Shown: piece by piece, positions 17,266-25,223 of the stretch
Position numbering within the stretch: position 1 is the stretch's first letter
Layout: every line of letters begins with the position of its first letter
Origin: an uncultured bacterium
GTDB taxonomy: Bacteria; Elusimicrobiota; Elusimicrobia; Elusimicrobiales; Elusimicrobiaceae
Assembly (NCBI GenBank): GCA_949294085.1
Contig: CASFFX010000006.1
Location: 166,256 to 230,255, forward strand
Direction: 5' to 3'
Length of the DNA stretch: 64,000 nt
Program-made: the position numbers and the translations under genes
Notes under the pieces: model-generated
Database searches by the model: none
Told to the model about the DNA's origin: nothing
The model's input: the letters and a program-made list of their open reading frames with translations, nothing else

Positions 17266-18834
17266 ATGACCAATCGTTTAGCAGTTGTGCTGGCGTGTGT
17301 TGCCGCCTTGGGTCTTGGGGGGGCGGCTTCGGCTCAGCAAACCCTTCCCAGCGACAATACCATCGCCGTGACGGAGAGCACCACGGTAAAGCTGACGGGC
17401 GAATCCGATTTGTACAAGGAAACCGAAGTTTCTTCGCCTTTGGACCGCAAAGTGTCCATTCGCGTTTCTAACGTACCGATATCGGCGTTTTTGAACAGCA
17501 TTACCACGCAAGCCAAAATTAACTTTATTATGAGCGAAGAATTCGCGAATAAGAAAGTAACCGCTTCGTTGACCCGCGTAACGGTAAGAGAAGCGTTGGA
17601 CACGTTGCTGCGCGTGCATGGGCTGACCTATCAGCGCATCGGCAAGAGCGACAGCTACGTCGTTACCAAACGCTCCAACGACGCGCCGGATACGATTACC
17701 AAAATCTATACGTTAAGCTATATTTCGCTGCAGGGCATCGGCTCCGCGCAGAGCGAGCTTAACAGCATTATGCCGCAGGACGTATCCACCGGCGGTTCTT
17801 CCGATTCCTCTATGGACAGCGGAATCAGCATGGGCGGCGGCTCTTCGGATTCGTACAGCGGCGGCGCGGAAATTACCGCGATTGTAAAGAGCATGCTGTC
17901 TCCTGTGGGTAAAATTGCGGTGGACCCCCGCACCAACAAACTGATTATTACCGACGTGGCCGAAGTATTCCCGCAGGTAGAAAACATCTTGGCGGAATTG
18001 GACATCAAACCTCCGCAGATTTTGATTGAAGCGCAAATCGTGGAAGTCAGCAAGACCAGCGGTTTGAACTTGGGCTTTGAATACGGCGGAGACGGCGGAA
18101 CGCTGGTCTCTATGACGGGGCCGAGCCGTGTGGTGGATTTTGACTACATTAAAGGCAACGGCGTCAAAGGCTGGAACTTCATCTTCCCGACCAAAGAACA
18201 GATGAACAGCGATTCCAGCGAATCCGGCAGCGGCAGCGGTAGCGGCAGCTCTTCTTCGTCCAGCTCGGATTCCGACCAGAGCGATGAAGGCGGCTTGTTG
18301 GATTTCTCGGCGTTTAACATTGTGCTGAAAAGCTTGCTGACCCGCGGGGAAGCCAAGTATTTGGGTAAACCGAAAGTGGTAACCTTGAACAACAAAACGG
18401 CCACCATCACCACCTCTACGGACGCTACCGTCGGTCAGACGATGAGCCAGTCCGGCAGCGGATCCGGGGAAGGGATGACCACCACCTCGGCCGAAAGAAA
18501 GAGAGTCGGTTTGACCTTGCAGGTAACGCCGCAGGTAAACCGCGAAGGCTATGTAACGCTGTACGTGCAGCCTTCGTACTCGGACGTGGTGAGCTCTGGG
18601 TTTGACTTCTCCAAAGACACCACCACCCGCGCCGCTTCTACGCTGGTGCGTGTGAAAAACGGGCAGACGGTGGTTATCGGCGGGTTGTTGACCTCGCGCG
18701 AAACCGACCAGACCCGCAAAGTACCGCTGTTGGGTGATATCCCGATATTGGGCTGGCTGTTTACCAGCAAGACCAAATCCAAAACGACCACCGACTTGGT
18801 CATCTTTATCACCCCGACCATCTTGGCGGAATAA
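17266..18834 (+). CDS. pilQ: Type IV pilus secretin PilQ
   Basis: A 522-residue outer-membrane secretin with signal peptide. Residues 45-125 form an STN/N0-like domain (VSIRVSNVPISAFLNSITTQ), then a short NolW-type N1 domain (TKIYTLSYISLQGIGSAQSELN) and the secretin core: ILIEAQIVEVSKTSGLNLGFEYG and the C-terminal VRVKNGQTVVIGGLLTSRETDQT...VPLLGDIPILGWLF. The core carries two Ser/Gly-rich low-complexity inserts, one after QMNSD (about 25 residues) and one near SMDSGISMGGGSSDS. The AMIN domains of longer PilQ proteins are absent. A strong AGGAGG ribosome site precedes the ATG. Confidence 0.92.
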   Translation: MTNRLAVVLACVAALGLGGAASAQQTLPSDNTIAVTESTTVKLTGESDLYKETEVSSPLDRKVSIRVSNVPISAFLNSITTQAKINFIMSEEFANKKVTASLTRVTVREALDTLLRVHGLTYQRIGKSDSYVVTKRSNDAPDTITKIYTLSYISLQGIGSAQSELNSIMPQDVSTGGSSDSSMDSGISMGGGSSDSYSGGAEITAIVKSMLSPVGKIAVDPRTNKLIITDVAEVFPQVENILAELDIKPPQILIEAQIVEVSKTSGLNLGFEYGGDGGTLVSMTGPSRVVDFDYIKGNGVKGWNFIFPTKEQMNSDSSESGSGSGSGSSSSSSSDSDQSDEGGLLDFSAFNIVLKSLLTRGEAKYLGKPKVVTLNNKTATITTSTDATVGQTMSQSGSGSGEGMTTTSAERKRVGLTLQVTPQVNREGYVTLYVQPSYSDVVSSGFDFSKDTTTRAASTLVRVKNGQTVVIGGLLTSRETDQTRKVPLLGDIPILGWLFTSKTKSKTTTDLVIFITPTILAE

Positions 18835-18850
18835 CAGACAACCGTTTGAA

Positions 18851-18876
18851 CCTGCCCCCGAATTTTCGGGGGCAGG
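18851..18876 (+). terminator. Intercistronic hairpin between pilQ and pilB
   Basis: Near-perfect 11-bp stem CCTGCCCCCGA/TCGGGGGCAGG without a T tract. It may stabilise the pilQ mRNA end or dampen read-through to pilB. Confidence 0.5.
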
Positions 18877-18928
18877 AATATAGTAGCAGGAAGCAGGACA
18901 AAACAGGGTTTAGAAAGAGGATTAGGAA

Positions 18929-20662
18929 ATGGCAAAACAGTTAAGTGAGATTTTGGTAGAACAAGGCACGCTGAAGGAAGATCAGGTAAAACGGGCCCAA
19001 CTCTATGCCAAGCAGAACAATGTGCCGCTGTCGGAGGCGATTGTAAAGTTTGGCTTTGCCACCGAAGAACAAGTAACGGCGGCCCTCTCCAAACATTTTT
19101 CCGTTCCCTACGCTTCTAAGGAAAACGGCATTTTGGTGCCGGAAAGAGAGCAGAACTTACAGGAAATTATTCCCGAAAAATTTGCCCGCGAGAATATGGT
19201 CGTTCCGTTGTTTGTAGAAGACGACGAATTGGCCGTTGCCGTGCTGGACCCGACGAACCTGTTTTTGCTGGAAAACATCAAAATGATGTCCGGCAAGCAG
19301 GTGCAGCCGTTTATTGCCAGCAAAAGCCAGCTGCTGCGGGTAATTGATTCTTTTTATTCCAACAAAAACTTGCTGGAAGAGGTAATGACCGAAGCCGCCA
19401 AACACCCGGAAGCGGCCAATGCGGAAAGCGACGAAGATGTGGATGTTTCCGGCTATTTGGATTTGGATAAAATCTCGCCGAATTCCTCCCAGTACGTCAA
19501 ACAGGTAAACGCCATTTTGCGCCAAGCCATTGCGGAGCGCACCTCCGATATTCACTTGGAAATGTTTGACGAACGCGTCAGCTTGCGTTTCCGTATTGAC
19601 GGTTCGCTGTACGAACGTACGGCCCCGGCCAAGGAATCCGTAAACGCCATTATTTCCCGTATTAAAATTTTGTCCAAATTGGACATTGCCGAAAAGCGTC
19701 TGCCGCAGGACGGCAGCTTTACGATTCACTACCAGAACCGCTCCATTGAAGTCCGTGTGTCTGTGTGCCCGGCCGTATATGGGGAAAAGCTCGTGCTTCG
19801 TATTTTGGATAAAGGCACCGGCGAAATGAACATTGATAAACTGGGGTTTGAGCCGGACCAGAAAAAAGCCTTCTTGGAAGCAGCCAATCTGCCGCACGGT
19901 TTGATTTTCTTGACGGGGCCTACCGGTTCGGGTAAATCCACCACGTTAAACGCGGTGCTGACCACGATTCGTACGCCGGAACTCAACTTTATGACGTTGG
20001 AAGACCCGGTGGAATACAAACTGGCGGGTATCAGCCAGGTGCAGGTAAAACCATCCATCGGGCTTACGTTTGCGGCGGGGTTGCGCTCGTTCTTGCGTCA
20101 GGACCCGGACGTAATTCTGGTGGGGGAAGTGCGCGATAACGAAACGGCTGAAGCCTGCTTGAAAGCGGCCTTGACCGGCCACCTGGTGCTTTCCACCTTG
20201 CACACCAACGACGCGTTGGGCGCCGTTCCCCGTTTGATTGACATGGGGATGGAGCCGTGTTTGTTGGCCAGTTCGTTGGCGTTGGTAGCGGCCCAGCGCT
20301 TGGTGCGTATCTTGTGCCCGTACTGCAAGGTGCCGCATATTCCGGACCAGGCGGTCTTGGCGCAAATTGCCAAGGAAGGGCATTTGAATTTGCGCGATCA
20401 AAACTCGTGGACGTTTTTTAAGTCAGTCGGCTGCCCGAAGTGTTTTGGAACGGGCTTTATGGGCCGGCGGGCTATTTACGAAGTGTACCGCATAACGGAA
20501 GAAATGCGTAATATTATTTATAAAACGCAGGATTTGGTGGAACTGAAACGGGCGGGTGAACGGTCCGGTGTACTGAACTTGCGCGCCAACGGCTGGCACA
20601 AAGTGATCCGCGGGCTGACGACAGTAGATGAAATTCTGAGCATTACGACGGCGGACGAATAA
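18929..20662 (+). CDS. pilB: Type IV pilus extension ATPase PilB
   Basis: A 577-residue GspE/PilB-family hexameric ATPase. N-terminal T2SSE_N domain (LSEILVEQGTLKEDQVKRA), then N2 domain (SDIHLEMFDERVSLRFRIDGSL) and RecA-like domain: Walker A GPTGSGKSTT near residue 330, Asp box, Walker B DPDVILVGEVRDNETAE near 395, His box LSTLHTNDA near 420. A zinc tetracysteine module (CPYC ... CPKC) is near 463 and 501, typical for extension ATPases and absent from PilT. No PilT gene lies in the window. Confidence 0.95.
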   Translation: MAKQLSEILVEQGTLKEDQVKRAQLYAKQNNVPLSEAIVKFGFATEEQVTAALSKHFSVPYASKENGILVPEREQNLQEIIPEKFARENMVVPLFVEDDELAVAVLDPTNLFLLENIKMMSGKQVQPFIASKSQLLRVIDSFYSNKNLLEEVMTEAAKHPEAANAESDEDVDVSGYLDLDKISPNSSQYVKQVNAILRQAIAERTSDIHLEMFDERVSLRFRIDGSLYERTAPAKESVNAIISRIKILSKLDIAEKRLPQDGSFTIHYQNRSIEVRVSVCPAVYGEKLVLRILDKGTGEMNIDKLGFEPDQKKAFLEAANLPHGLIFLTGPTGSGKSTTLNAVLTTIRTPELNFMTLEDPVEYKLAGISQVQVKPSIGLTFAAGLRSFLRQDPDVILVGEVRDNETAEACLKAALTGHLVLSTLHTNDALGAVPRLIDMGMEPCLLASSLALVAAQRLVRILCPYCKVPHIPDQAVLAQIAKEGHLNLRDQNSWTFFKSVGCPKCFGTGFMGRRAIYEVYRITEEMRNIIYKTQDLVELKRAGERSGVLNLRANGWHKVIRGLTTVDEILSITTADE

Positions 20663-20687
20663 CGCGCCGCGTACCGAAAGAGGGTTT

Positions 20688-21911
20688 ATGCAAAAATATA
20701 CGTATATAGTTAAGGATTCTAACGGGAAAACCTTACGTGGGTCCGTGTCGTCCGATAACAGAGAAAAAGTCATTTTGGCTTTGCAAAACAAGGGTTATTT
20801 GGTGCTGGAAGTGAAGGAAGGCACCGGAGGCCTTTTTGGCGGGGCAAAAGCTTCCCACAAAAAAGGCGGCAAAGTGCCTGGCCACGTGCTGGCCTTCTTC
20901 GCCGAACAGCTTTCCACGCTGATTGCCGGCGGTGTACCGCTGGTGCGTGCCGTGTCGCTGTTGGGGGAATATTCTTCCAACCCGACGTTGGGCTACGTGC
21001 TTACGCAGGTGGCTAAAGACATTGCGGGCGGTCAGTCGCTGCATGCGGCGCTGGCGCATCACCCCAAGACGTTTAGCCATATTTGGATTTCGCTGGTGCA
21101 AGCCGGGGAAGTGGGCGGCCAATTGGCTGATACGTTGATGCAGGTGGCTCTGTACACCAAAACGCAGGAATCCATGAAAAGCAAAATCATCACGGCCATT
21201 ACGTACCCGGCCATTTTGGCGTTTGCTTCGGTGGGCGTATTGATTTACTTTATTTTGGGCATCGTGCCGACGTTTGCGCAAATCTTCAAAGATTTCAACA
21301 TTGATTTGCCGATGATTACCGTGGTGGTATTGAACGTATCCAGCTTGCTGATTAACAACGGGGTGCTGATTATCGTTACGGCGATTTTCCTGTTTGTGGC
21401 GTTTCGCTACTACATCAAGACGACGGACGGAAGAAAACGCTGGCACTCGTTTTTGCTGACCATGCCGATTTTTGGCAATTTCCTCAAAAACATTTATTAC
21501 GACCGCATGCTTTCCACGCTTTCTACCCTGCTTAGAAGCGGTGTAACGATTTTGAACGCCATTTTGGTGTTGGAAGAATCGTTTGACGGCAACGTGATTA
21601 TTCAAAACGCACTGAAGCACGTCCGTACGGAGGTAGCGGCCGGGAAATCCATTTCGGAATCGTTCCGTTCCACGGGGGTGTTCCCCGGGCTGATGACGGA
21701 AATGATGCTGATGGGGGAAGAATCTGGTAAGCTGCCGGGCATTATTGCTACGCTGTCTAAATTCTATTCGGATAACGTGGACCAGTTTATCGCCCGTTTT
21801 TCGGCGGTAATTGACCCGATTCTTATCTGCGGTGTAGGTGCGCTGATTGGTATTATTGTGGCGTCCATTTTCTTGCCGATTTTCAAACTTTCGCAGATTG
21901 GCGGAAGCTGA
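20688..21911 (+). CDS. pilC: Type IV pilus platform protein PilC
   Basis: A 407-residue GspF/PilC platform protein. It has an N-terminal segment (YTYIVKDSNGKTLRGSVSSD), two T2SSF domains in tandem (AFFAEQLSTLIAGGVPLVRA and YDRMLSTLSTLLRSGVTILNA), each with a following glycine/glutamate motif (QAGEVGGQLADTL and MGEESGKLPGIIA), and three or four hydrophobic segments. It couples PilB motion to pilin polymerisation. It begins 25 nt after pilB and ends 12 nt before the first prepilin gene. Confidence 0.95.
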   Translation: MQKYTYIVKDSNGKTLRGSVSSDNREKVILALQNKGYLVLEVKEGTGGLFGGAKASHKKGGKVPGHVLAFFAEQLSTLIAGGVPLVRAVSLLGEYSSNPTLGYVLTQVAKDIAGGQSLHAALAHHPKTFSHIWISLVQAGEVGGQLADTLMQVALYTKTQESMKSKIITAITYPAILAFASVGVLIYFILGIVPTFAQIFKDFNIDLPMITVVVLNVSSLLINNGVLIIVTAIFLFVAFRYYIKTTDGRKRWHSFLLTMPIFGNFLKNIYYDRMLSTLSTLLRSGVTILNAILVLEESFDGNVIIQNALKHVRTEVAAGKSISESFRSTGVFPGLMTEMMLMGEESGKLPGIIATLSKFYSDNVDQFIARFSAVIDPILICGVGALIGIIVASIFLPIFKLSQIGGS

Positions 21912-21923
21912 GCGGGAGTGCCT

Positions 21924-22439
21924 ATGCAAACAAAAAAGGGGTTTACCTTACTAGAAGTGTTGATTGTGGTGGTGATTGCGGTGTCGGTAATGGCGTTTTC
22001 GGTGCCGGCTTATAAAAAAACGCAGGACCGCAACCGCTTTATGGCGGCCCAAGGGGTGCTGATGGACTTGGGAAGCGGCTTGCGCTCCTTGCGCGCGGAT
22101 CTTAACTTCAATTATCCCACCGAAGCCAAATTGGTCCAGGCTTCTTGGCAGACATTGACGATGACGCAGGACGCCGATATTACCTCCACCAATGCCAATG
22201 CCGCGTTGTTTGCGCGGAAATATATGTCCCCGATTCCGTTTGACTACGCCAATTCCTACAAAGGGTATCACTACTACTTATGCCCGGAAAAAACGGCTTC
22301 TTCCACCGGGTGCTGCCAAAGCAACTCGGATGTAGTCGCCTGTATGTATGATTCGGAATATGCTTCCCGCGCCACGAAGGGACAATACTATGGCGCCGTC
22401 TATTTGACCGACGGAACCGTACAGCGTGTCAGTAAATAG
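21924..22439 (+). CDS. Type IV prepilin-like protein 1 of pilus locus
   Basis: A 171-residue prepilin. Leader MQTKKG is cut before FTLLEVLIVVVIAVSVMAFSVPAY, with Glu at +5. The globular domain contains a CC pair (STGCCQSNSDVVAC) and a nearby YYLCPE cysteine. ATG at 21924 was chosen over the in-frame GTG at 21918 because it is followed by the basic leader and sits 5 nt after GGGAG. First of six prepilin-like genes in series after pilC. It may be the major pilin or a FimT/PilE-type subunit; length is typical of major pilins. Confidence 0.88.
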   Translation: MQTKKGFTLLEVLIVVVIAVSVMAFSVPAYKKTQDRNRFMAAQGVLMDLGSGLRSLRADLNFNYPTEAKLVQASWQTLTMTQDADITSTNANAALFARKYMSPIPFDYANSYKGYHYYLCPEKTASSTGCCQSNSDVVACMYDSEYASRATKGQYYGAVYLTDGTVQRVSK

Positions 22440-22446
22440 TTTTTGC

Positions 22447-22475
22447 TTGACAAAGCCCCAAAATAGCGCAATACT
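22447..22475 (+). promoter_or_regulatory. Possible internal promoter before prepilin 2
   Basis: TTGACA at 22447-22452, 17-bp spacer, AATACT at 22470-22475. The -35 is perfect, the -10 poor; it would allow extra pilin expression. Confidence 0.45.
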
Positions 22476-22495
22476 GTAAAGAAGGAATACTTGTT

Positions 22496-22957
22496 ATGAA
22501 GAACAATCGGAAAGGCTTTACGTTGTTGGAATTGCTGATTGCCGCTACCATTATTGGCATTTTGGCGGTATTTGCCACCATTGCCTATCGCAACGGTGCG
22601 GCGGATACGCGTTTGGCTGGGGCTAAGGCTAAATTGGAAATGCTGGCCGGTGCGGTGCAAAAGTATCAGTTGGATCCGGCGGCCTGCCCCTCCCTGAATT
22701 CTTCCAGCGTATTGACTATTTCCGGTTTGATTAATTGCGGCTTTTTGGAAGAAGGTACCTGGTTTAACGCAGACCAGCATTTTGTGTTCTATATTTGTGC
22801 CGGGAACCCCAGTTCAAGCTACACCTGCCCGACGAGTGCGCTGGCGTGTATGACGGGTGATAGTGCCAAACTCCCGGGTCGGTACAATAAAAGCAACGGT
22901 TATTTTTATTGCGTGAACGCAAACGGAACAATTCGTGAAAATATGGGTGCGGAGTAA
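22496..22957 (+). CDS. Type IV prepilin-like protein 2
   Basis: A 153-residue prepilin: leader MKNNRKG, then FTLLELLIAATIIGILAVFATIAY with Glu at +5. The helix continues to a short globular domain with five or six cysteines (AACPS, NCGF, YICAGN, TCPT, ACMT, YCVN), suggesting several disulfides. It has an internal promoter candidate upstream and an AAGGA ribosome site. A candidate for a highly expressed pilin because of that promoter, but this is inference. Confidence 0.88.
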   Translation: MKNNRKGFTLLELLIAATIIGILAVFATIAYRNGAADTRLAGAKAKLEMLAGAVQKYQLDPAACPSLNSSSVLTISGLINCGFLEEGTWFNADQHFVFYICAGNPSSSYTCPTSALACMTGDSAKLPGRYNKSNGYFYCVNANGTIRENMGAE

Positions 22958-22963
22958 ACGAGT

Positions 22964-23536
22964 ATGAAGAAAGGGTTTACGCTGATGGAAATGCTGGCGG
23001 TTATTTTGCTGATTGCGGTGGTGGTATCTATGGCGGTGCCGGTTTTCCGCACGGTACGCTATGAGGTAAAAAACAGCCAAGCCAAAACGGCGGCCCGCAA
23101 ATTGGCCGAAGCCATGCGTTCCTATTATCAAGTAAGCCGCGGGTTAGGGGTGAAGCAAGAGTGTTTTTCGCCCACCACCAGCTCGGGGAAGAGCTTGGTT
23201 TTGACGGCGGCTTCGAATTGCGCGTCTCCCACATCGGATGGAATTCCCTACCAAAACACCAGCGTAACCAATGCTTCCCGCCCCTCGGTGGGGCAGTTGT
23301 TTGCATGCGGGTATTTGTCCTCGCGGGATTTTTTAGGAATTCCGTATGAATTTTGTACCTGTAACCCCATAGCGGGAGGGGCCCAGCCTACCCAATGCCA
23401 AATTTCCGAAGCCACGGGTACGAATACGCCGTTTGTGGTGCTGCGCGGGGTAAGCGGGGCCGGTAGTCAATTTACCAAAGCTTCTTATCATATTTATGTG
23501 GATCAAAGCATGGTGGCACAAGACACGGCCGAATAG
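22964..23536 (+). CDS. Type IV prepilin-like protein 3
   Basis: A 190-residue prepilin: MKKG leader, then FTLMEMLAVILLIAVVVSMAVPVF with Glu at +5. The globular part has Cys at QECFSP, SNCASP, FACGYL, FCTCNP and QCQIS, and a long Ser/Thr-rich middle. It starts 6 nt after the previous gene and is followed 10 nt later by the PilV-like gene. Probably a minor pilin. Confidence 0.85.
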   Translation: MKKGFTLMEMLAVILLIAVVVSMAVPVFRTVRYEVKNSQAKTAARKLAEAMRSYYQVSRGLGVKQECFSPTTSSGKSLVLTAASNCASPTSDGIPYQNTSVTNASRPSVGQLFACGYLSSRDFLGIPYEFCTCNPIAGGAQPTQCQISEATGTNTPFVVLRGVSGAGSQFTKASYHIYVDQSMVAQDTAE

Positions 23537-23546
23537 GGGTGTAGCT

Positions 23547-24044
23547 ATGAAACGTATTTTAAGGCAAAAAGCGGGTGTAACCATTTTGGAAGGATTGATT
23601 TCGATGGGGCTATTGGCCATGGTAGCGGCAGCGACGTTTGGCGTGCTGCTTTCGGTGTCCCGCAAGGCCAGCAGCCCGGATTTGCGGGAATCCATGGTCT
23701 TGGCGGTGGAACGCGCGTATGAACAGCTGCAAATGTACACGCCGGATTTGACCTCGGTCAACAACCCGAATATCCCGTCGGATTTTCAATACGGTTTGTG
23801 CGGGGGGGATTCTTCGCCGCTGGCCACCGGGCAGACGCATATGATTAATTGCCTGCTCCCGCCGATTTGTGATAAAGCCACTTCCAGCTTTTCTTATACC
23901 ACGGGGACGGATCAAACGAGTGTGAATATTCCGTTTGTGGCCAAGTATGGCGTTAACGGTATGGTAACAGATTGGGGCTCCGCTTCCAACGCAACGGTGC
24001 GAAGCGTTAAATTTTCTATCACGTGCAATGGGTTTACGCTATGA
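23547..24044 (+). CDS. PilV/GspI-like minor prepilin
   Basis: A 165-residue prepilin-like protein with leader MKRILRQKAG then VTILEGLISMGLLAMVAAATFGVLL, Glu at +5. Val at +1 rather than Phe is common in PilV/GspI-type minor pilins. The position, first of three consecutive genes with PilV, PilW and PilX-like N-termini, supports a tip-complex role. Its stop overlaps the next ATG (ATGA). Confidence 0.75.
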   Translation: MKRILRQKAGVTILEGLISMGLLAMVAAATFGVLLSVSRKASSPDLRESMVLAVERAYEQLQMYTPDLTSVNNPNIPSDFQYGLCGGDSSPLATGQTHMINCLLPPICDKATSSFSYTTGTDQTSVNIPFVAKYGVNGMVTDWGSASNATVRSVKFSITCNGFTL

Positions 24045-24775
24045 GAAATAAAAAAGGTTTTACGTTAACAGAGATTTTGCTGGCGGTGATGATTGTAGGC
24101 ATCATTGGGGTGGCGCTTGCGTCTCTGACGACGGCCGCTTCGCGCGAATCGGGGGTAGGCCGCAGTAAAGTCATCTTGCGCAATAATCTTTCGTTAGCCA
24201 TGCGTCAGCTGCGGGAAGACATCCACACTTCTTCCCGAGTTCTGTATGTACGCGGGGTGATAGACTCTATTTCTCCAGGGGCTGTTACGCCGTTGCTGGT
24301 GTTGGTCAAAAATATGGATGTGGACGGTAATAAATACCGAAGCTCTATCAATATTCAGTATATTACCTATTGTTTTGAAGCGGGCTCTACGACGGCTACG
24401 CCTTCGGGGGCGCTCTCCGGCGGGACGATTTACCGCCGTGAAAGTTATTCTGCCCCTAGCTGGAATTCTACGACGCCTGCGTGCGGAGTGCCTTCGTCCG
24501 ATTCAACTTTTGAAGTATTTTTGCATAACGTTAAATTTATTCCGCCCAATGGAGTTTCCGGCTATTCTACGTATTATCCGGTGCCCTTGTTCCGCCTGCC
24601 TGGGTTGACGGGCGTGTATAGCGACAAAGACGATTCAGCCTATTACGACCGCCACAAAGACCTGGGCAGCGTGCTGCGGGTAAATTTGATTACGGAACTG
24701 AACAGCAAGCCGATTGTCAATGATGTAGTAGAAGAAACTTTTGTGCTGCCCAACGGTTTTTGGGTAGAAATATAA
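24041..24775 (+). CDS. PilW/GspJ-like minor prepilin
   Basis: A 244-residue prepilin-like protein, the longest in the series. Leader MRNKKG, then FTLTEILLAVMIVGIIGVALASLTTAASRESG with Glu at +5, and an early SLAMRQLREDIHTSSR segment that is characteristic of PilW/GspJ proteins. The start at 24041 was chosen because it gives an ATGA overlap and leaves the short basic leader; earlier in-frame ATG would add MQWVYA only. Likely a pilus-tip subunit. Confidence 0.78.
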   Translation: MRNKKGFTLTEILLAVMIVGIIGVALASLTTAASRESGVGRSKVILRNNLSLAMRQLREDIHTSSRVLYVRGVIDSISPGAVTPLLVLVKNMDVDGNKYRSSINIQYITYCFEAGSTTATPSGALSGGTIYRRESYSAPSWNSTTPACGVPSSDSTFEVFLHNVKFIPPNGVSGYSTYYPVPLFRLPGLTGVYSDKDDSAYYDRHKDLGSVLRVNLITELNSKPIVNDVVEETFVLPNGFWVEI

Positions 24776-24786
24776 GGGGATTTAGT

Positions 24787-25215
24787 ATGTGGAAGAACAA
24801 AAAAGGGGCCGCCTTATTGCAAGTGTTGCTGGTTACCGCCATTTTGGCCGGTATGGCTACGATGTTGCTGCGGGCCAGCCTGTCGCGCACGACGGCTGCA
24901 CGCAAAACACGCCGTACGGTTTCGGCCCAGCTGTTGGTCCAGTCGTGCATGGCGGAAGTGAATACGCTGTGGTCGCTTAAATCAACGGAAACTTTTGCAC
25001 GGGATCTCAGACAATGCCTTATGTACTGCGATTCCTCGGATGTTACTTCCACCTGCCCGGCCGCCAACTCGGTCCGGACGCATGAGTGCTCGTATGATTT
25101 GAACGGCGAAACGTATAAGGTGTTGGCGGAATTTACGACGACTTCTCCCACCGAGGACAGCAGTACCAAGTGCAAACTGGTCTATACCATTACTTCCGAT
25201 AACGATACATTGTAG
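24787..25215 (+). CDS. PilX/GspK-like minor prepilin lacking Glu5
   Basis: A 142-residue protein with leader MWKNKKG followed by AALLQVLLVTAILAGMATMLLRASLS. The +5 residue is Gln, not Glu; loss of Glu5 is known for GspK/PilX-type subunits that cap the tip. The remainder has six cysteines in SCMAEV, QCLMYCD, TCPA, ECSYD and KCKLVY. It completes a PilV-PilW-PilX-like trio. Shorter than most GspK proteins, so assignment is by order and N-terminus only. Confidence 0.68.
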   Translation: MWKNKKGAALLQVLLVTAILAGMATMLLRASLSRTTAARKTRRTVSAQLLVQSCMAEVNTLWSLKSTETFARDLRQCLMYCDSSDVTSTCPAANSVRTHECSYDLNGETYKVLAEFTTTSPTEDSSTKCKLVYTITSDNDTL

Positions 25216-25223
25216 AGGGCATT

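Noticed and set aside
22447-22475. A separate transcription unit starting at prepilin 2
   Set aside because: The -10 is weak and there is no terminator before it, so it is recorded only as a possible internal promoter.
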